DNA from: Planctomycetota bacterium
GTDB taxonomy: Bacteria; Planctomycetota; Phycisphaerae; Phycisphaerales; SM1A02
Direction: 5' to 3'
Length of the DNA stretch: 64,000 nt
Assembly: GCA_016873255.1 (NCBI GenBank)
Contig: VGXR01000002.1
Location: 1-64,000, forward strand
Shown: piece by piece, positions 25,330 through 33,586 of the stretch
Layout: the number at the start of each line of letters is the position of its first letter
Numbering within the stretch: position 1 is the stretch's first letter
Position numbers and translations under genes: made by a program
The notes under the pieces: generated by a model
Told to the model about the DNA's origin: nothing
The model's database searches: none
The model's input: only the letters and a program-made list of their open reading frames with translations

Positions 25330-25784
25330 GCGAGCATCCGCAGCGCGGCGACCTGCGCCTCCCACCGGGGAAGGACCGCGTCCGCGTCATGCAGCCGGTA
25401 GCGCGGGCCGCAGGTCACCTCGGCATACTTCGCGCGGTGCTCGCGCACCGATTCAACCGAGCCCCGGAAATACGCCAGCGCCGGGGCGCCCGGCGGGGCA
25501 GGGCGCTCCTCGACTCGCAGGCGCAGCTCCCACAGCGCGCCTGCCTCGGCGATGAGCAGCGTGGCCTGCCCGCTCCTGCGGAGGTTCGCGGCCGTGCCGG
25601 AGCCTGGCCACGTGCAGAGGTTGACGGTTGCGGCATCCACCGCCACCGCCTCGGCCTCCGAGAGCTCGGCGCCATGCGGCCACCCGTCGGCATCCACGGT
25701 CGAAAGCCGCATCGACTCGCCGTGGCGATGCGCGAGGTCGCGCCCGTCGAGCCGCCGCAGCAGTGCGTCCGTGAGCCGTTCCAC
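25326..25784 (-). CDS. Pyridoxamine 5'-phosphate oxidase-like split-barrel protein
   Basis: 152 residues with the split-barrel pattern: MRLSTVDADGWPHGAELS, then VNLCTWPGSGTAANLRRSGQ and ATLLIAEAGALWELRLRVEE. Such proteins bind FMN or heme; the key residues are not clear enough to choose. The gene sits between a DUF3313 lipoprotein gene (4 bp gap) and ubiX (4-nt overlap), so it is co-transcribed with a flavin-modifying enzyme. Start is GTG 25784. Confidence 0.7.
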   Translation of the reverse strand: MERLTDALLRRLDGRDLAHRHGESMRLSTVDADGWPHGAELSEAEAVAVDAATVNLCTWPGSGTAANLRRSGQATLLIAEAGALWELRLRVEERPAPPGAPALAYFRGSVESVREHRAKYAEVTCGPRYRLHDADAVLPRWEAQVAALRMLA

Positions 25785-25788
25785 CCGT

Positions 25789-26376
25789 TCAGGTGCCGAG
25801 GAGCTTGCGGAACGCCGCGGCCCAGTCGCCGGCGGCGCGCTCGGCGGTGCCGGTCTCGGAGAGCTTCTCCGTGCTGAAGCGCGTGGTGTCGGAGGTCTGC
25901 ATGAGGGCCGCGAGCACGGGGCCGAGCTCGCCGTCGGACGCGTAGATCTCGCATGCCGCGTAGCCGTAACCGCGCTTCAGGATCTGGGTCTGCGGCGCGA
26001 TGTTGCGCATCGGCTGGTTGGGCTTGATGGCGGTGATGGCCGCATGGATCACGAGGGTGCGGTCACCGGTGCCGGGCGCCTTCGCGAACGCCTCCTTCAG
26101 ACGCTCGGAGAGGATCCGGCGGCAGTTCTCCAGCTGCTCGGCCGTCAGGTTGCCGTAGGCGCCCTGCTCGGGGGTCTCCACCGCCAGGATGGTGACCATG
26201 CCGTAGTCGGCCAGGTTGAGCCGCGGCGAACGCCAGCTGTGGGTGAGGTCGTCCTCGGTCTTCATCTTGACGGTGGTCGGGATGAAGCCGGTCGACCGGA
26301 CGGCCTTCTCGCACGCGGCGAGGGCGAGCAGTGCGACGGCGGCGGCAGGGAGGATCAGCGTGGCGCGGATGTTCAT
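25789..26376 (-). CDS. DUF3313-type lipoprotein
   Basis: 195 residues. A lipoprotein signal ends in ALLALAAC. The mature part matches the DUF3313 style: a short N-terminal FIPTTVKMKTEDDLTHSWRSP, a NLTAEQLENCRRILSERLKEAF helix, and TLVIHAAITAIKPNQP. Function of the family is unknown. It is the first gene of an operon with the split-barrel gene and ubiX. A -10 box TACTCT (26401-26406) and CGGAGAC ribosome binding site precede the ATG. Confidence 0.72.
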   Translation of the reverse strand: MNIRATLILPAAAVALLALAACEKAVRSTGFIPTTVKMKTEDDLTHSWRSPRLNLADYGMVTILAVETPEQGAYGNLTAEQLENCRRILSERLKEAFAKAPGTGDRTLVIHAAITAIKPNQPMRNIAPQTQILKRGYGYAACEIYASDGELGPVLAALMQTSDTTRFSTEKLSETGTAERAAGDWAAAFRKLLGT

Positions 26377-26426
26377 GTGTTTGTCTCCGTAGGACGCTCA
26401 AGAGTATCGCACGCCGCCCGAAAGCG

Positions 26427-26458
26427 CCGCAGCCGTCGCGCGGCGGCGACGGCTGCGG
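26427..26458 (-). terminator. Terminator after the EF-hand gene
   Basis: CCGCAGCCGTCG and CGACGGCTGCGG form a 12-bp perfect stem with 8-nt loop; leftward it is followed by CGCTTTCG. It separates the EF-hand gene from the DUF3313 operon promoter. Confidence 0.5.
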
Positions 26459-26483
26459 GGGTTTCGGTCAACGCGGGACGGGC

Positions 26484-26945
26484 TCAATTGCCCGACGGCG
26501 GCGCGGGGGGTGCCGGCGGCGGGGGCGGCGGGGTGCCGGGTCCGCCCTGTCCGGGGCCACCAGGGCCGGGCTTGCTGCCCTGACCCGGACCGCCCCGACC
26601 GGGACCGCGCGGGCGCGCCTCGCGCATCTCGTCCTCGGAGATCTTGCCGTCGCCGTTCTTGTCGGCATTCTTCAGGCGCTCCCATGCCTCGGCGGGCACC
26701 TCGTCCTGCGTGATGAAGCCGTCGCCGTTCTTGTCGAGGGTCTTGAAGTCGGGGCGACGGCGCTCGCCGCCCGGACCGCCCGGACCGCCGGGGCCGCCCC
26801 GGCCTCCGCCCTGTCCGCCCTTGCCGCCGCCTTGGCCACCCTGCTGCGGCGGCGTCTGCCCGCCGTCCTGCGGGAATGCGGCCAGCGCCGTCGAGGCGAC
26901 GCCGAGTGCGAGGAGTGCAGTTCCGATGGTCGCGATCATTCGCAT
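26484..26945 (-). CDS. Secreted EF-hand protein with Gly/Pro-rich linkers
   Basis: 153 residues. A signal peptide (MRMIATIGTALLALGVASTALA) is followed by a Gly-rich linker, then two calcium loops, DKNGDGFITQDE and DKNGDGKISEDE, each with the Asp/Asn/Asp/Glu ligands. The C-terminus is a Pro/Gly-rich tail ending in a Pro run. It is probably a periplasmic or surface calcium-binding protein, common in Phycisphaerae. An AAGGAA ribosome binding site is 9 nt before the ATG at 26945. The low-complexity parts are coding, not a DNA repeat element. Confidence 0.85.
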   Translation of the reverse strand: MRMIATIGTALLALGVASTALAAFPQDGGQTPPQQGGQGGGKGGQGGGRGGPGGPGGPGGERRRPDFKTLDKNGDGFITQDEVPAEAWERLKNADKNGDGKISEDEMREARPRGPGRGGPGQGSKPGPGGPGQGGPGTPPPPPPAPPAPPSGN

Positions 26946-27038
26946 GGAGGTGTTCCTTTCGTTGGTCCTTGCCGCGCCACCCGAGACGGGCGCGCGGCCA
27001 TGCATGGGCAGGACGCGGCCGCGCCGCGCGCGATTGCG

Positions 27039-27061
27039 AAAAACGCCCGAAGAATCGGGCG
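27039..27061 (-). terminator. Terminator after the oxidase/porin operon
   Basis: A 7-bp stem (27044-27050 with 27055-27061) closed by a tetranucleotide loop is followed leftward by five T. It ends the transcript of the MCO-SCO fusion and beta-barrel genes. Confidence 0.6.
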
Positions 27062-27129
27062 CCTCTCGCGGAAGAAAATCGTCGAATCCGTGCCGAAACA
27101 CGGTCACCGGCCGAGGACCGCGAATCCCG

Positions 27130-28332
27130 TCATTCCCAGAGCGGCGTCCACTCGAGGATGGTGATCGGGAAGTTGACCTGCAGGCCGATCTGGTGGTTGA
27201 TGTCCTGGCCTTCGGTGTCCTCGTACGCGTAGCCGAGCTGCACGAGCGACTGCGGGCCGAAGAAGTTGTAGCCGATGTTGGCCGTGACCAGTTCCGTGCG
27301 TCCGGGGTTGAGGCTGTTGGAGCCCACGCCCGCGGCGCCCGAGACGTTCTGGAAGCCCCACGTCACGTCCGCCTGCCAGTTGCCGTAGTTGGTGATGATT
27401 CCCACCGTGAAGTACTCGGTGGTCTGGTCGGCGGTGCCGCCGCTGTCCCAGAAGCGCACGTACTCGACGAGCGGGCCCACCGACCAGTAGCGCGCGTCGA
27501 GCGTGCTTTCGGTGCTGTTGTCGATCACGTACTGCCAGTAGGCGCCCGCGTTGAAGCCCTTCTGGTTCTCCTCGGCGCCACGGCCGTCGCCGAACTGGAT
27601 GTACGAGATGTTCCACTGGAGGGTCGGGAAGATCAGCGGCACGTTCTCGGCCGCGTACCCGATCACCCAGCTGTCGACGCCGCCGCCCGTGCCCGGGCCA
27701 TCCGCCTGCGGCGTGGCCACGAACACGTTGTTCGCCATGAACGTGGTGTCGACGCCGAAGAACCCCGCGTTCAGGGCATGGATGCCCAGTCCCTCGTCGC
27801 CCGTCGACAGCGTTCCGAGGCCGCCCATCAGCCCGCCGAAGCTGTAGTTGCTGACGAGCGTCGTGTCGAACACGCCCGGCAGGATCAGCGGCGCGAGCCC
27901 GAACGGCGCGGTGTACCGGCCGCCGATGATTCCGGTGCGCTGGTCGCTCCACTGGAGCCACACGTCGCCGGCCTGCGCGCCCATGCCGTAGGCGGCCCAG
28001 TCGTCGTTGGTCGGGCCCTGGTTCACCTGGTTGAGCGCGAGGTTCACGTTCATCGTGAGCTCGGGCGTGAACCACGTGTACGCCTGCCACGAGACCGTGG
28101 GCGAGAAGTTGTTCATCGGCACGCCGTCCGACTGCCACTGGTACTGCAGCTGCGGCTGCCAGGTCATGGTGACCCACGGCCCGTGCATGTCGCCGGCGGT
28201 GTCGAAGAGGTCGCGGAAGAGCGCGAACGGACGCGGGTCGGGCTGCTTGCCGCCGCCCTGCGCGTGCGCCGGGCGGGGTGCGGCCACGGCGAGCGCAATC
28301 GCGGCCAGGACGAGGAGGATGCGGCGGTTCAC
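27130..28332 (-). CDS. Outer-membrane beta-barrel (porin-like)
   Basis: 400 residues. Signal peptide MNRRILLVLAAIALAVAAPRP ends at AHA-Q. The mature protein alternates aromatic and polar residues (WVTMTWQPQLQYQWQ, TELVTANIGYNFFGPQSL, VQLGYAYEDTEGQDINHQIG), typical of outer-membrane strands. The middle (WLQWSDQRTGIIGGRYTAPFG) resembles phosphate-selective or DUF-type porins. It overlaps the preceding oxidase gene by ATGA, so the barrel and the copper oxidase are made together; it may be the outer-membrane partner of that oxidase. Substrate is unknown. Confidence 0.78.
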   Translation of the reverse strand: MNRRILLVLAAIALAVAAPRPAHAQGGGKQPDPRPFALFRDLFDTAGDMHGPWVTMTWQPQLQYQWQSDGVPMNNFSPTVSWQAYTWFTPELTMNVNLALNQVNQGPTNDDWAAYGMGAQAGDVWLQWSDQRTGIIGGRYTAPFGLAPLILPGVFDTTLVSNYSFGGLMGGLGTLSTGDEGLGIHALNAGFFGVDTTFMANNVFVATPQADGPGTGGGVDSWVIGYAAENVPLIFPTLQWNISYIQFGDGRGAEENQKGFNAGAYWQYVIDNSTESTLDARYWSVGPLVEYVRFWDSGGTADQTTEYFTVGIITNYGNWQADVTWGFQNVSGAAGVGSNSLNPGRTELVTANIGYNFFGPQSLVQLGYAYEDTEGQDINHQIGLQVNFPITILEWTPLWE

Positions 28333-30401
28333 CGGTCACCCCCTTCCGCGCGCGCGACGGCCTTCGCGGGAACGCGCGGCGCGTACTCGCGCACGGCCGC
28401 GGCGATCACCTGCGGATCGGTGTTGAGCGCGAACCGGCGGAAGATGCGCCCGCCGGGTCCCACCAGGTAGATGTCGGTCGAGTGGCGCACCGAGTAGCTG
28501 CCGTCCTCGCGCCTGGGCTGCGGCTGGTAGGCCGCTCCGAACGTGGCGGCCGCCTTCGCCACCTCCTCGGGGGTGCCCGTCAGCGCCACCAGCGGCACGG
28601 CAGCCGCGGCCTGGTACTCGGCCAGCTTCTTGCCCTGGTCGCGCGCGGGGTCCACGCTCACGAACACGAACCGCAGCGGCGGCCGGCCGCCCGGGGTGCT
28701 GTCGAGCACGTCGTCCACCGAGGAGAACGTCGCCATCGTGCGCGGGCATGCGCCCGTGCATTCCGTGTAGCCGAAGGTCATCAGCGCGAGTCCGTCGTTC
28801 AGCGACGCGTCGGTGAACGGCTTGCCCTCCGCGTCCTTGAGCGCGAACGGCCCTCCCGCCGCGTTGGGGTTGGACGCCGCCACCGTCTGGTGGGAGGCGT
28901 CCTCCACCGGCCCGAAGCCGTCGCCCGGGCGGATGGGAGGCATGGGCAGCGACGGGTCGTAGCAGCGGACCTTCTGCATCATGCCGCCGTCCTCGTGGCA
29001 GAGGATGTGGCAGTGGAAGACGTAGTCGCCCACCTGGCACGGCATGTCGAAGGGGATGATCACCTCCACCTCGCCGCGCACGGGCAGGTTGATGTTGTCG
29101 CGATGCTCGTTGAAGGGCACCTCCTTGCCGTTCACCTTCACCACCTGGAAGTCGGTCTGGTGGAAGTGGAAGACGTGCAGCTCGTCCGTGGAGTTGCGGA
29201 TGATCCACCTCTCCACCGTGCCCCACTTGATGAGCTGGTCGATGCGCGTGCCGTCGAAGTAGCGGTTGTCGATGCGGAAGTCGTTGTCCGTCTCGTTGAA
29301 GACGATGGTGCGGACGTTGTCAACCTTGACGCCGCGCAGGTCGCGCAGCGGCGACGGGCCCTCGGCCTTGAGCGGCAGCGCGATGGGCTTGGCCACCGGC
29401 TCGCCCTCGCACACCATGGTCAGGAGGTTCTCGGCGGAGTAGCCGTCGCCCGCGGGGCCGGTGCGGATCTCGCTGGTGTGCAGCTTGTAGCGGCCCGGCT
29501 TGTCGAACTTGACGAGCACGTCCGCGCGAGAGCCGGGCGGCAGCGCATAGCGGTCCACCTCGCGCATCTCGTTGACGGGGTTCCCGTCGGTGTTCACCAC
29601 CCAGAACTTCTCGCCGCCGAAGTCGAGGTAGTAGTAGATGTTGGGTCCCTGCGCCGAGAGCCGCAGCAGCTGCGTCTCGCCCGGGCGGATCGCCACCTCG
29701 GGGAACTTCTGGTCGTTCACCAGGCGGTACGTGGGCCATGACACCTGGATGCCCTGGGCCACCTCGCCGTTGAAGCTCTTCTGGTAGTCGTGCAGGACGC
29801 AGTTGCGCTCGGTGATGCCCCTCAGCTCGGGCCAGCGGTCGAGCTCGCCTTCCACGATGAGCGTCGCCGCCATCCCCTGCATCACCTGCCGCTGCGTGGT
29901 GGCGTGCGGGTGCGCATGGAACCAGTACGTGCCCGGGTGGTGGTACTCGGGGATGCGGATGCGGTACGTGAACTCGTGCCCGATGGGCACGATCGTGAAC
30001 ACGCTGTCGCCGTAGTCGTCGGGCGAGACCTGCAGCCCGTGGAAGTGCAGGTTGGTGTTGTATTCGCCGTCATTGATGAGGCGCACCTCGAGGATGTCGC
30101 CCGGCCGCACGCGCACGATCGGCCCCGTGTACTTGCCGTTGAAGCAGGTGGTCACCAGCTTCTGGTCGCCGGCCTGCACCTCCTGCTTGCGCAGGTGCAT
30201 CTCCACGCGGGCCACGCCGTTCTCGCTGCGGATGGTCAGCGACTCCTCGAACGCAGGCCGCGGCATCGGCGGGTCGCCGCCGAACCAGCTCAGCCCGTAC
30301 ATGGAGGAGCGGTCGCGGGTCTCCTTGGGGAACTCCGCGCCGTCGGGCACGAGGGCGGGGGCGAGCAGGGCGAGCGCGGTGATCGCGGCGTGGGTGAGCA
30401 T
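28329..30401 (-). CDS. Multicopper oxidase fused to SCO1/SenC domain
   Basis: 690 residues: signal peptide, three cupredoxin domains (about 50-480), then a SCO thioredoxin-fold domain (about 515-675). All copper ligands are present: His119/121, His162/164, HxxHxH at 409-414 and HCHxxxHxxxxM at 463-474, so type 1, 2 and 3 sites should be filled. The SCO part has Cys548/Cys552 (CTGAC) and His640, the copper-binding triad. Fusing an oxidase to its likely copper chaperone/thiol reductase is unusual; compare the separate pair at 45329-47748. Substrate may be a metal ion or phenolic. ATG 30401 is supported by a TACCCT box 9 nt upstream. It is co-transcribed with the following porin-like gene. Confidence 0.88.
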   Translation of the reverse strand: MLTHAAITALALLAPALVPDGAEFPKETRDRSSMYGLSWFGGDPPMPRPAFEESLTIRSENGVARVEMHLRKQEVQAGDQKLVTTCFNGKYTGPIVRVRPGDILEVRLINDGEYNTNLHFHGLQVSPDDYGDSVFTIVPIGHEFTYRIRIPEYHHPGTYWFHAHPHATTQRQVMQGMAATLIVEGELDRWPELRGITERNCVLHDYQKSFNGEVAQGIQVSWPTYRLVNDQKFPEVAIRPGETQLLRLSAQGPNIYYYLDFGGEKFWVVNTDGNPVNEMREVDRYALPPGSRADVLVKFDKPGRYKLHTSEIRTGPAGDGYSAENLLTMVCEGEPVAKPIALPLKAEGPSPLRDLRGVKVDNVRTIVFNETDNDFRIDNRYFDGTRIDQLIKWGTVERWIIRNSTDELHVFHFHQTDFQVVKVNGKEVPFNEHRDNINLPVRGEVEVIIPFDMPCQVGDYVFHCHILCHEDGGMMQKVRCYDPSLPMPPIRPGDGFGPVEDASHQTVAASNPNAAGGPFALKDAEGKPFTDASLNDGLALMTFGYTECTGACPRTMATFSSVDDVLDSTPGGRPPLRFVFVSVDPARDQGKKLAEYQAAAAVPLVALTGTPEEVAKAAATFGAAYQPQPRREDGSYSVRHSTDIYLVGPGGRIFRRFALNTDPQVIAAAVREYAPRVPAKAVARAEGGDR

Positions 30402-30410
30402 GGGGCGGGG

Positions 30411-30416
30411 AGGGTA
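30411..30416 (-). promoter_or_regulatory. -10 hexamer TACCCT of the MCO-SCO operon
   Basis: TACCCT on the minus strand ends 9 nt before ATG 30401. Confidence 0.4.
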
Positions 30417-30464
30417 CCCATTCCGGATCCAGGAACGGGAATCCAGGTTCCGGGCGGCGCTTCC

Positions 30465-30470
30465 TAGACT
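30465..30470 (+). promoter_or_regulatory. -10 hexamer TAGACT, leaderless start of MFS gene
   Basis: TAGACT, 7 nt, then ATG 30478. Confidence 0.45.
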
Positions 30471-30477
30471 GCGCCGC

Positions 30478-31740
30478 ATGCCAGAGCGCATCGGCAACCG
30501 CGGCGACGCTCCCGGAGGCACGCTTTCCCGGGGCACCGTGCTTGCGGTGCTCGTGGCGGCACTGGGCTACTTCGTCGACCTCTTCGACCTGGTGCTCTTC
30601 TCCATCCTGCGCATCCCCAGCCTCAAGGCGCTGGGCATCACCGACCCCGACCAGCTGACCGCGGTCGGCAAGCGGCTCCTGGACATCCAGCTCGTCGGCA
30701 TGCTCCTCGGCGGCGTGGCGTTCGGCATGCTCGGCGACCGGATGGGCCGGCTCAAGACGCTGTTCGGGTCCATCCTGCTGTACTCGGTCGCGAACATCCT
30801 GAACGCATTCGTCACGGACGTCTGGCAGTACGAGGTGCTCCGCTTCGTCGCGGGGTTCGGGCTGGCGGGCGAGCTCGGCGCGGGCATCACGCTGGTGGCT
30901 GAGCTGCTGCCGACCGCCAAGCGCGGGATCGGCACCACGATCGTGGCCACGGTCGGGCTGTCCGGGGCGGTGGCGGCCGGCGTCGCGGGCAGCTACCTGC
31001 AGTGGAACCACTGCTACCTCATCGGCGGGTGCATGGGGCTGGCGCTGCTTGCGCTGCGCGTGGGCGTGTCGGAGAGCGGCCTCTTCCGCAGCACGAAGGA
31101 GCGTTCGCACGCGGTGCACCGCGGCAACCCGCTCCAGCTGCTGTGGCCGCCAAGGCGCTTCGCTCGCTTCGCGATGGTGGTGCTCTCGGGAATGCCCATC
31201 TGGTTCGTGGGCGGCGTGATGTTCGTGTTCGCGCCCGAGCTCGGGAAGGCCATGGGAATCGAGCAGCCGATCGAGCCGGCGAAGGTCATCTTCTGGGCGT
31301 ACCTCGGCGTGGTGGTCGGCGACGTGGCCAGCGGGCTGGTCTCGCAGCTCGTGCGCAGCCGCACCCGCACGATCATGGGCTTCCTCGCCGGCCTCGCCGC
31401 GTGCATCGTGCTGTTCTTCGCGGTGGCGCCGAAGGGCCCCTCGCACTTCTACGGCATGATGTGCCTCGTCGGCGCCGCCACGGGCTACTGGGCGATCTTC
31501 GTCACCACCGCGAGCGAGCAGTTCGGCACCAACCTGCGCGCCACGGCCGCCACCAGCGCGCCGAACTTCGTGCGCGCGATGGCCGTGCCGATCACCAGCA
31601 TCTGGCTCGCCGCCAAGCCGGGCCTCGGCACCGTGCCTGCCACCGTCACCATCGGCATCTGCTGCGTGGCGGTCGGCCTGCTCGCGGCGCTCGCGCTCGA
31701 CGAGACGTTCCACCGCGACCTCGACTACCTGGAGCACTGA
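30478..31740 (+). CDS. Major facilitator superfamily transporter
   Basis: 420 residues, about 12 membrane helices. The N-terminal half shows ALGYFVDLFDLVLF in helix 1 and the loop 2-3 MFS signature GMLGDRMGRLKTL, then VLRFVAGFGLAGELGAG in helix 4. This resembles the metabolite:H+ symporter branch (sialic acid/aromatic acid/sugar-type carriers), but the substrate cannot be read. The gene is divergent from the MCO-SCO fusion, sharing a ~75-bp intergenic region. Confidence 0.85.
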   Translation: MPERIGNRGDAPGGTLSRGTVLAVLVAALGYFVDLFDLVLFSILRIPSLKALGITDPDQLTAVGKRLLDIQLVGMLLGGVAFGMLGDRMGRLKTLFGSILLYSVANILNAFVTDVWQYEVLRFVAGFGLAGELGAGITLVAELLPTAKRGIGTTIVATVGLSGAVAAGVAGSYLQWNHCYLIGGCMGLALLALRVGVSESGLFRSTKERSHAVHRGNPLQLLWPPRRFARFAMVVLSGMPIWFVGGVMFVFAPELGKAMGIEQPIEPAKVIFWAYLGVVVGDVASGLVSQLVRSRTRTIMGFLAGLAACIVLFFAVAPKGPSHFYGMMCLVGAATGYWAIFVTTASEQFGTNLRATAATSAPNFVRAMAVPITSIWLAAKPGLGTVPATVTIGICCVAVGLLAALALDETFHRDLDYLEH

Positions 31741-31817
31741 GTTCCCTGGCCGCGCCTCGGCATGGGCGGGCCTGGCGCTCCGGTTCCGATCCGCGTCGTG
31801 CCGCCGCCCGCGCGGGC

Positions 31818-31823
31818 TACGAT
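31818..31823 (+). promoter_or_regulatory. -10 hexamer TACGAT, leaderless start of DUF1338 gene
   Basis: TACGAT, 8 nt, then ATG 31832. Confidence 0.45.
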
Positions 31824-31831
31824 TGGGCTCC

Positions 31832-33565
31832 ATGGCCACGGAATTCGCCGACCGCCGCGAGATGCAGAACACGCTGTTCGCCGAGCTTTCCCGGATGTTC
31901 GGGAAGGAGGTGCCGCTCTACGACCGCTCGCTCGCCGTGAACGCCGAGACCAACAGGGCGGTGTGCGCGCTGGTGGAGCTCCTGCACCGCGGCTTCCGCA
32001 TCTCGCCCGGGCAGCTCGAGCGCACCAGCGGCGAGCGCCACGGCGCCATCCGCATCGGCAGGCCGGACGAGTACCGCTGGATCGCGCGCTTCTTCGGCTG
32101 CTTCGCCATGGAGCCGCACAACTTCTACGACATGACCTGCGTCGGCGCGAAGAGCCAGCCGATCATCGCGACCGCGTTCCGCTCCGTGCTCCGCCCCGAG
32201 CACCGCGTGTTCACCTCGCTGCTGCAGGTCAACTGGTTCGACGGACCCACCCGCGCCCGCATCGAGCGCGTGCTTGCAGCGCGCGAGGTCTTCTCGCCGC
32301 GCGCCAGGGAGCTCGTCGAGCGCTGCGAGCGCGACGGCGGCCTCTGCCGCGCCGACTTCGACGCGCTGGTGCGCGAGGGCGTCGAGCGCATCTTCCGCTG
32401 GACCGGCAAGGCGCGCGACCACGGGCTTTACGAGGACCTCTCCGACGCGGGCTTCCGGATCGCCGCGGACATCGCCTGCTTCGGGAGCCACCACCTCAAC
32501 CACCTGACGCCCAACACGCTGCTCATGGACCTGTACACCGCGGCCATGAAGCACTGCATGGGCGAGCTTGACGAGGCCGCCTTCCGCTCGCGCGCCACCG
32601 TCCTGCTGGCCCGGCTCGCCAAGTGCGCCGACCGCGACTGGCTGCGCCTCCACTTCAAGCACCTGAGCCACGCGGAGATCGATTCCTACCAGCCCGGCGA
32701 GGCCTCGTCCGCGGACATCGCGGCGCTGGTCGACGGCCTGGTGGCCGCGTTCCGCGGCAAGGCGTTCCGGCTGTCCGCGCTCCCGCATGCTGGCTTCAAG
32801 GACCTCACCGAGGGGCCCTCGCAGGACACGCCCGTGCTCCTGCGGCAGGACTCGTACAAGGCGCTCACCGAGCCCGTCGAGTTCACGGCCGACGACGGCA
32901 CGGTCACCGCGGCGACGCACACCGCGCGCTTCGGCGAGATCGAGGAGCGCGGCTACGCATGCACGCCCGCGGGCCGTGCGCTCTACGACGAGTGCCTCGC
33001 GAGGGCCGATGCCGTGCGCGAGCGCGACCCGAAGCTGCCGGCGCGCGACTCGGCCGGCTACGAGGAGCTCTACTCGGTGCCGTTCGCGCGGTTTCCGAAG
33101 GCGCTGCCGGCGCTCCTCGAGGGCGGGTTCGTGTTCGGGAGGTATGCGCCGACGCCCAACGGCCTGGCAGCCGCGCGCGCCGGCACGCTCGGCTCCGCGG
33201 ACATCCACGAGCTCGTCCGCAGGGGCCACGCGCAGCAGGAGGGGCTCCGGTACGAGGACTTCCTGCCCGTCAGCGCGGCGGGCATCTTCGCCTCCAACCT
33301 CAGCCAGTACGGCACCAGGTCCACCGCGGCGGTGCGTCCCACGTACTGCCAGAAGGACCTCGAGGACGTGATGGGCCGGCCCATCATCGACGCCACCGCG
33401 GTCTCCGCGGCGCTGGATGCCGCGTCGCGCCTCGACACGTTCTCGCAGCTGGGAATCCTCGGCCGCGTGCCCGCCGCCGAGCGCGCGCGCCTCGAGGCCG
33501 CGGTCGCGGCCTGCCCGGGTGGCGTGATCGCGGAGGCTCGGGCCTCGGTCGCCGTCGCCGTCTGA
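31832..33565 (+). CDS. DUF1338 family, 2-oxoadipate dioxygenase/decarboxylase-like
   Basis: 577 residues. HGAIRIGRPDEYRWIARFFGCFAMEPHNFYDM, with the metal-binding His early in the protein, RVFTSLLQVNWF and GSHHLNHLTPNTLLMD are the conserved blocks of DUF1338 (HglS/YdcJ), Fe(II) enzymes that turn 2-oxoadipate into 2-hydroxyglutarate in lysine catabolism. A second part (LPHAGFKDLTEGPSQDTPVL; VPFARFPKALPALLEGG) also fits. It is longer than E. coli YdcJ, with a ~60-residue insert. No other lysine-degradation gene is near, so the substrate is inferred only from family. Confidence 0.82.
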   Translation: MATEFADRREMQNTLFAELSRMFGKEVPLYDRSLAVNAETNRAVCALVELLHRGFRISPGQLERTSGERHGAIRIGRPDEYRWIARFFGCFAMEPHNFYDMTCVGAKSQPIIATAFRSVLRPEHRVFTSLLQVNWFDGPTRARIERVLAAREVFSPRARELVERCERDGGLCRADFDALVREGVERIFRWTGKARDHGLYEDLSDAGFRIAADIACFGSHHLNHLTPNTLLMDLYTAAMKHCMGELDEAAFRSRATVLLARLAKCADRDWLRLHFKHLSHAEIDSYQPGEASSADIAALVDGLVAAFRGKAFRLSALPHAGFKDLTEGPSQDTPVLLRQDSYKALTEPVEFTADDGTVTAATHTARFGEIEERGYACTPAGRALYDECLARADAVRERDPKLPARDSAGYEELYSVPFARFPKALPALLEGGFVFGRYAPTPNGLAAARAGTLGSADIHELVRRGHAQQEGLRYEDFLPVSAAGIFASNLSQYGTRSTAAVRPTYCQKDLEDVMGRPIIDATAVSAALDAASRLDTFSQLGILGRVPAAERARLEAAVAACPGGVIAEARASVAVAV

Positions 33566-33586
33566 CGCGCGCTGATCGCCCGCCGC

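Noticed and set aside
26755-26845. Dense Gly-codon repeats that look like a tandem DNA repeat.
   Set aside because: They are in frame and encode the Gly-rich linker of the EF-hand protein.
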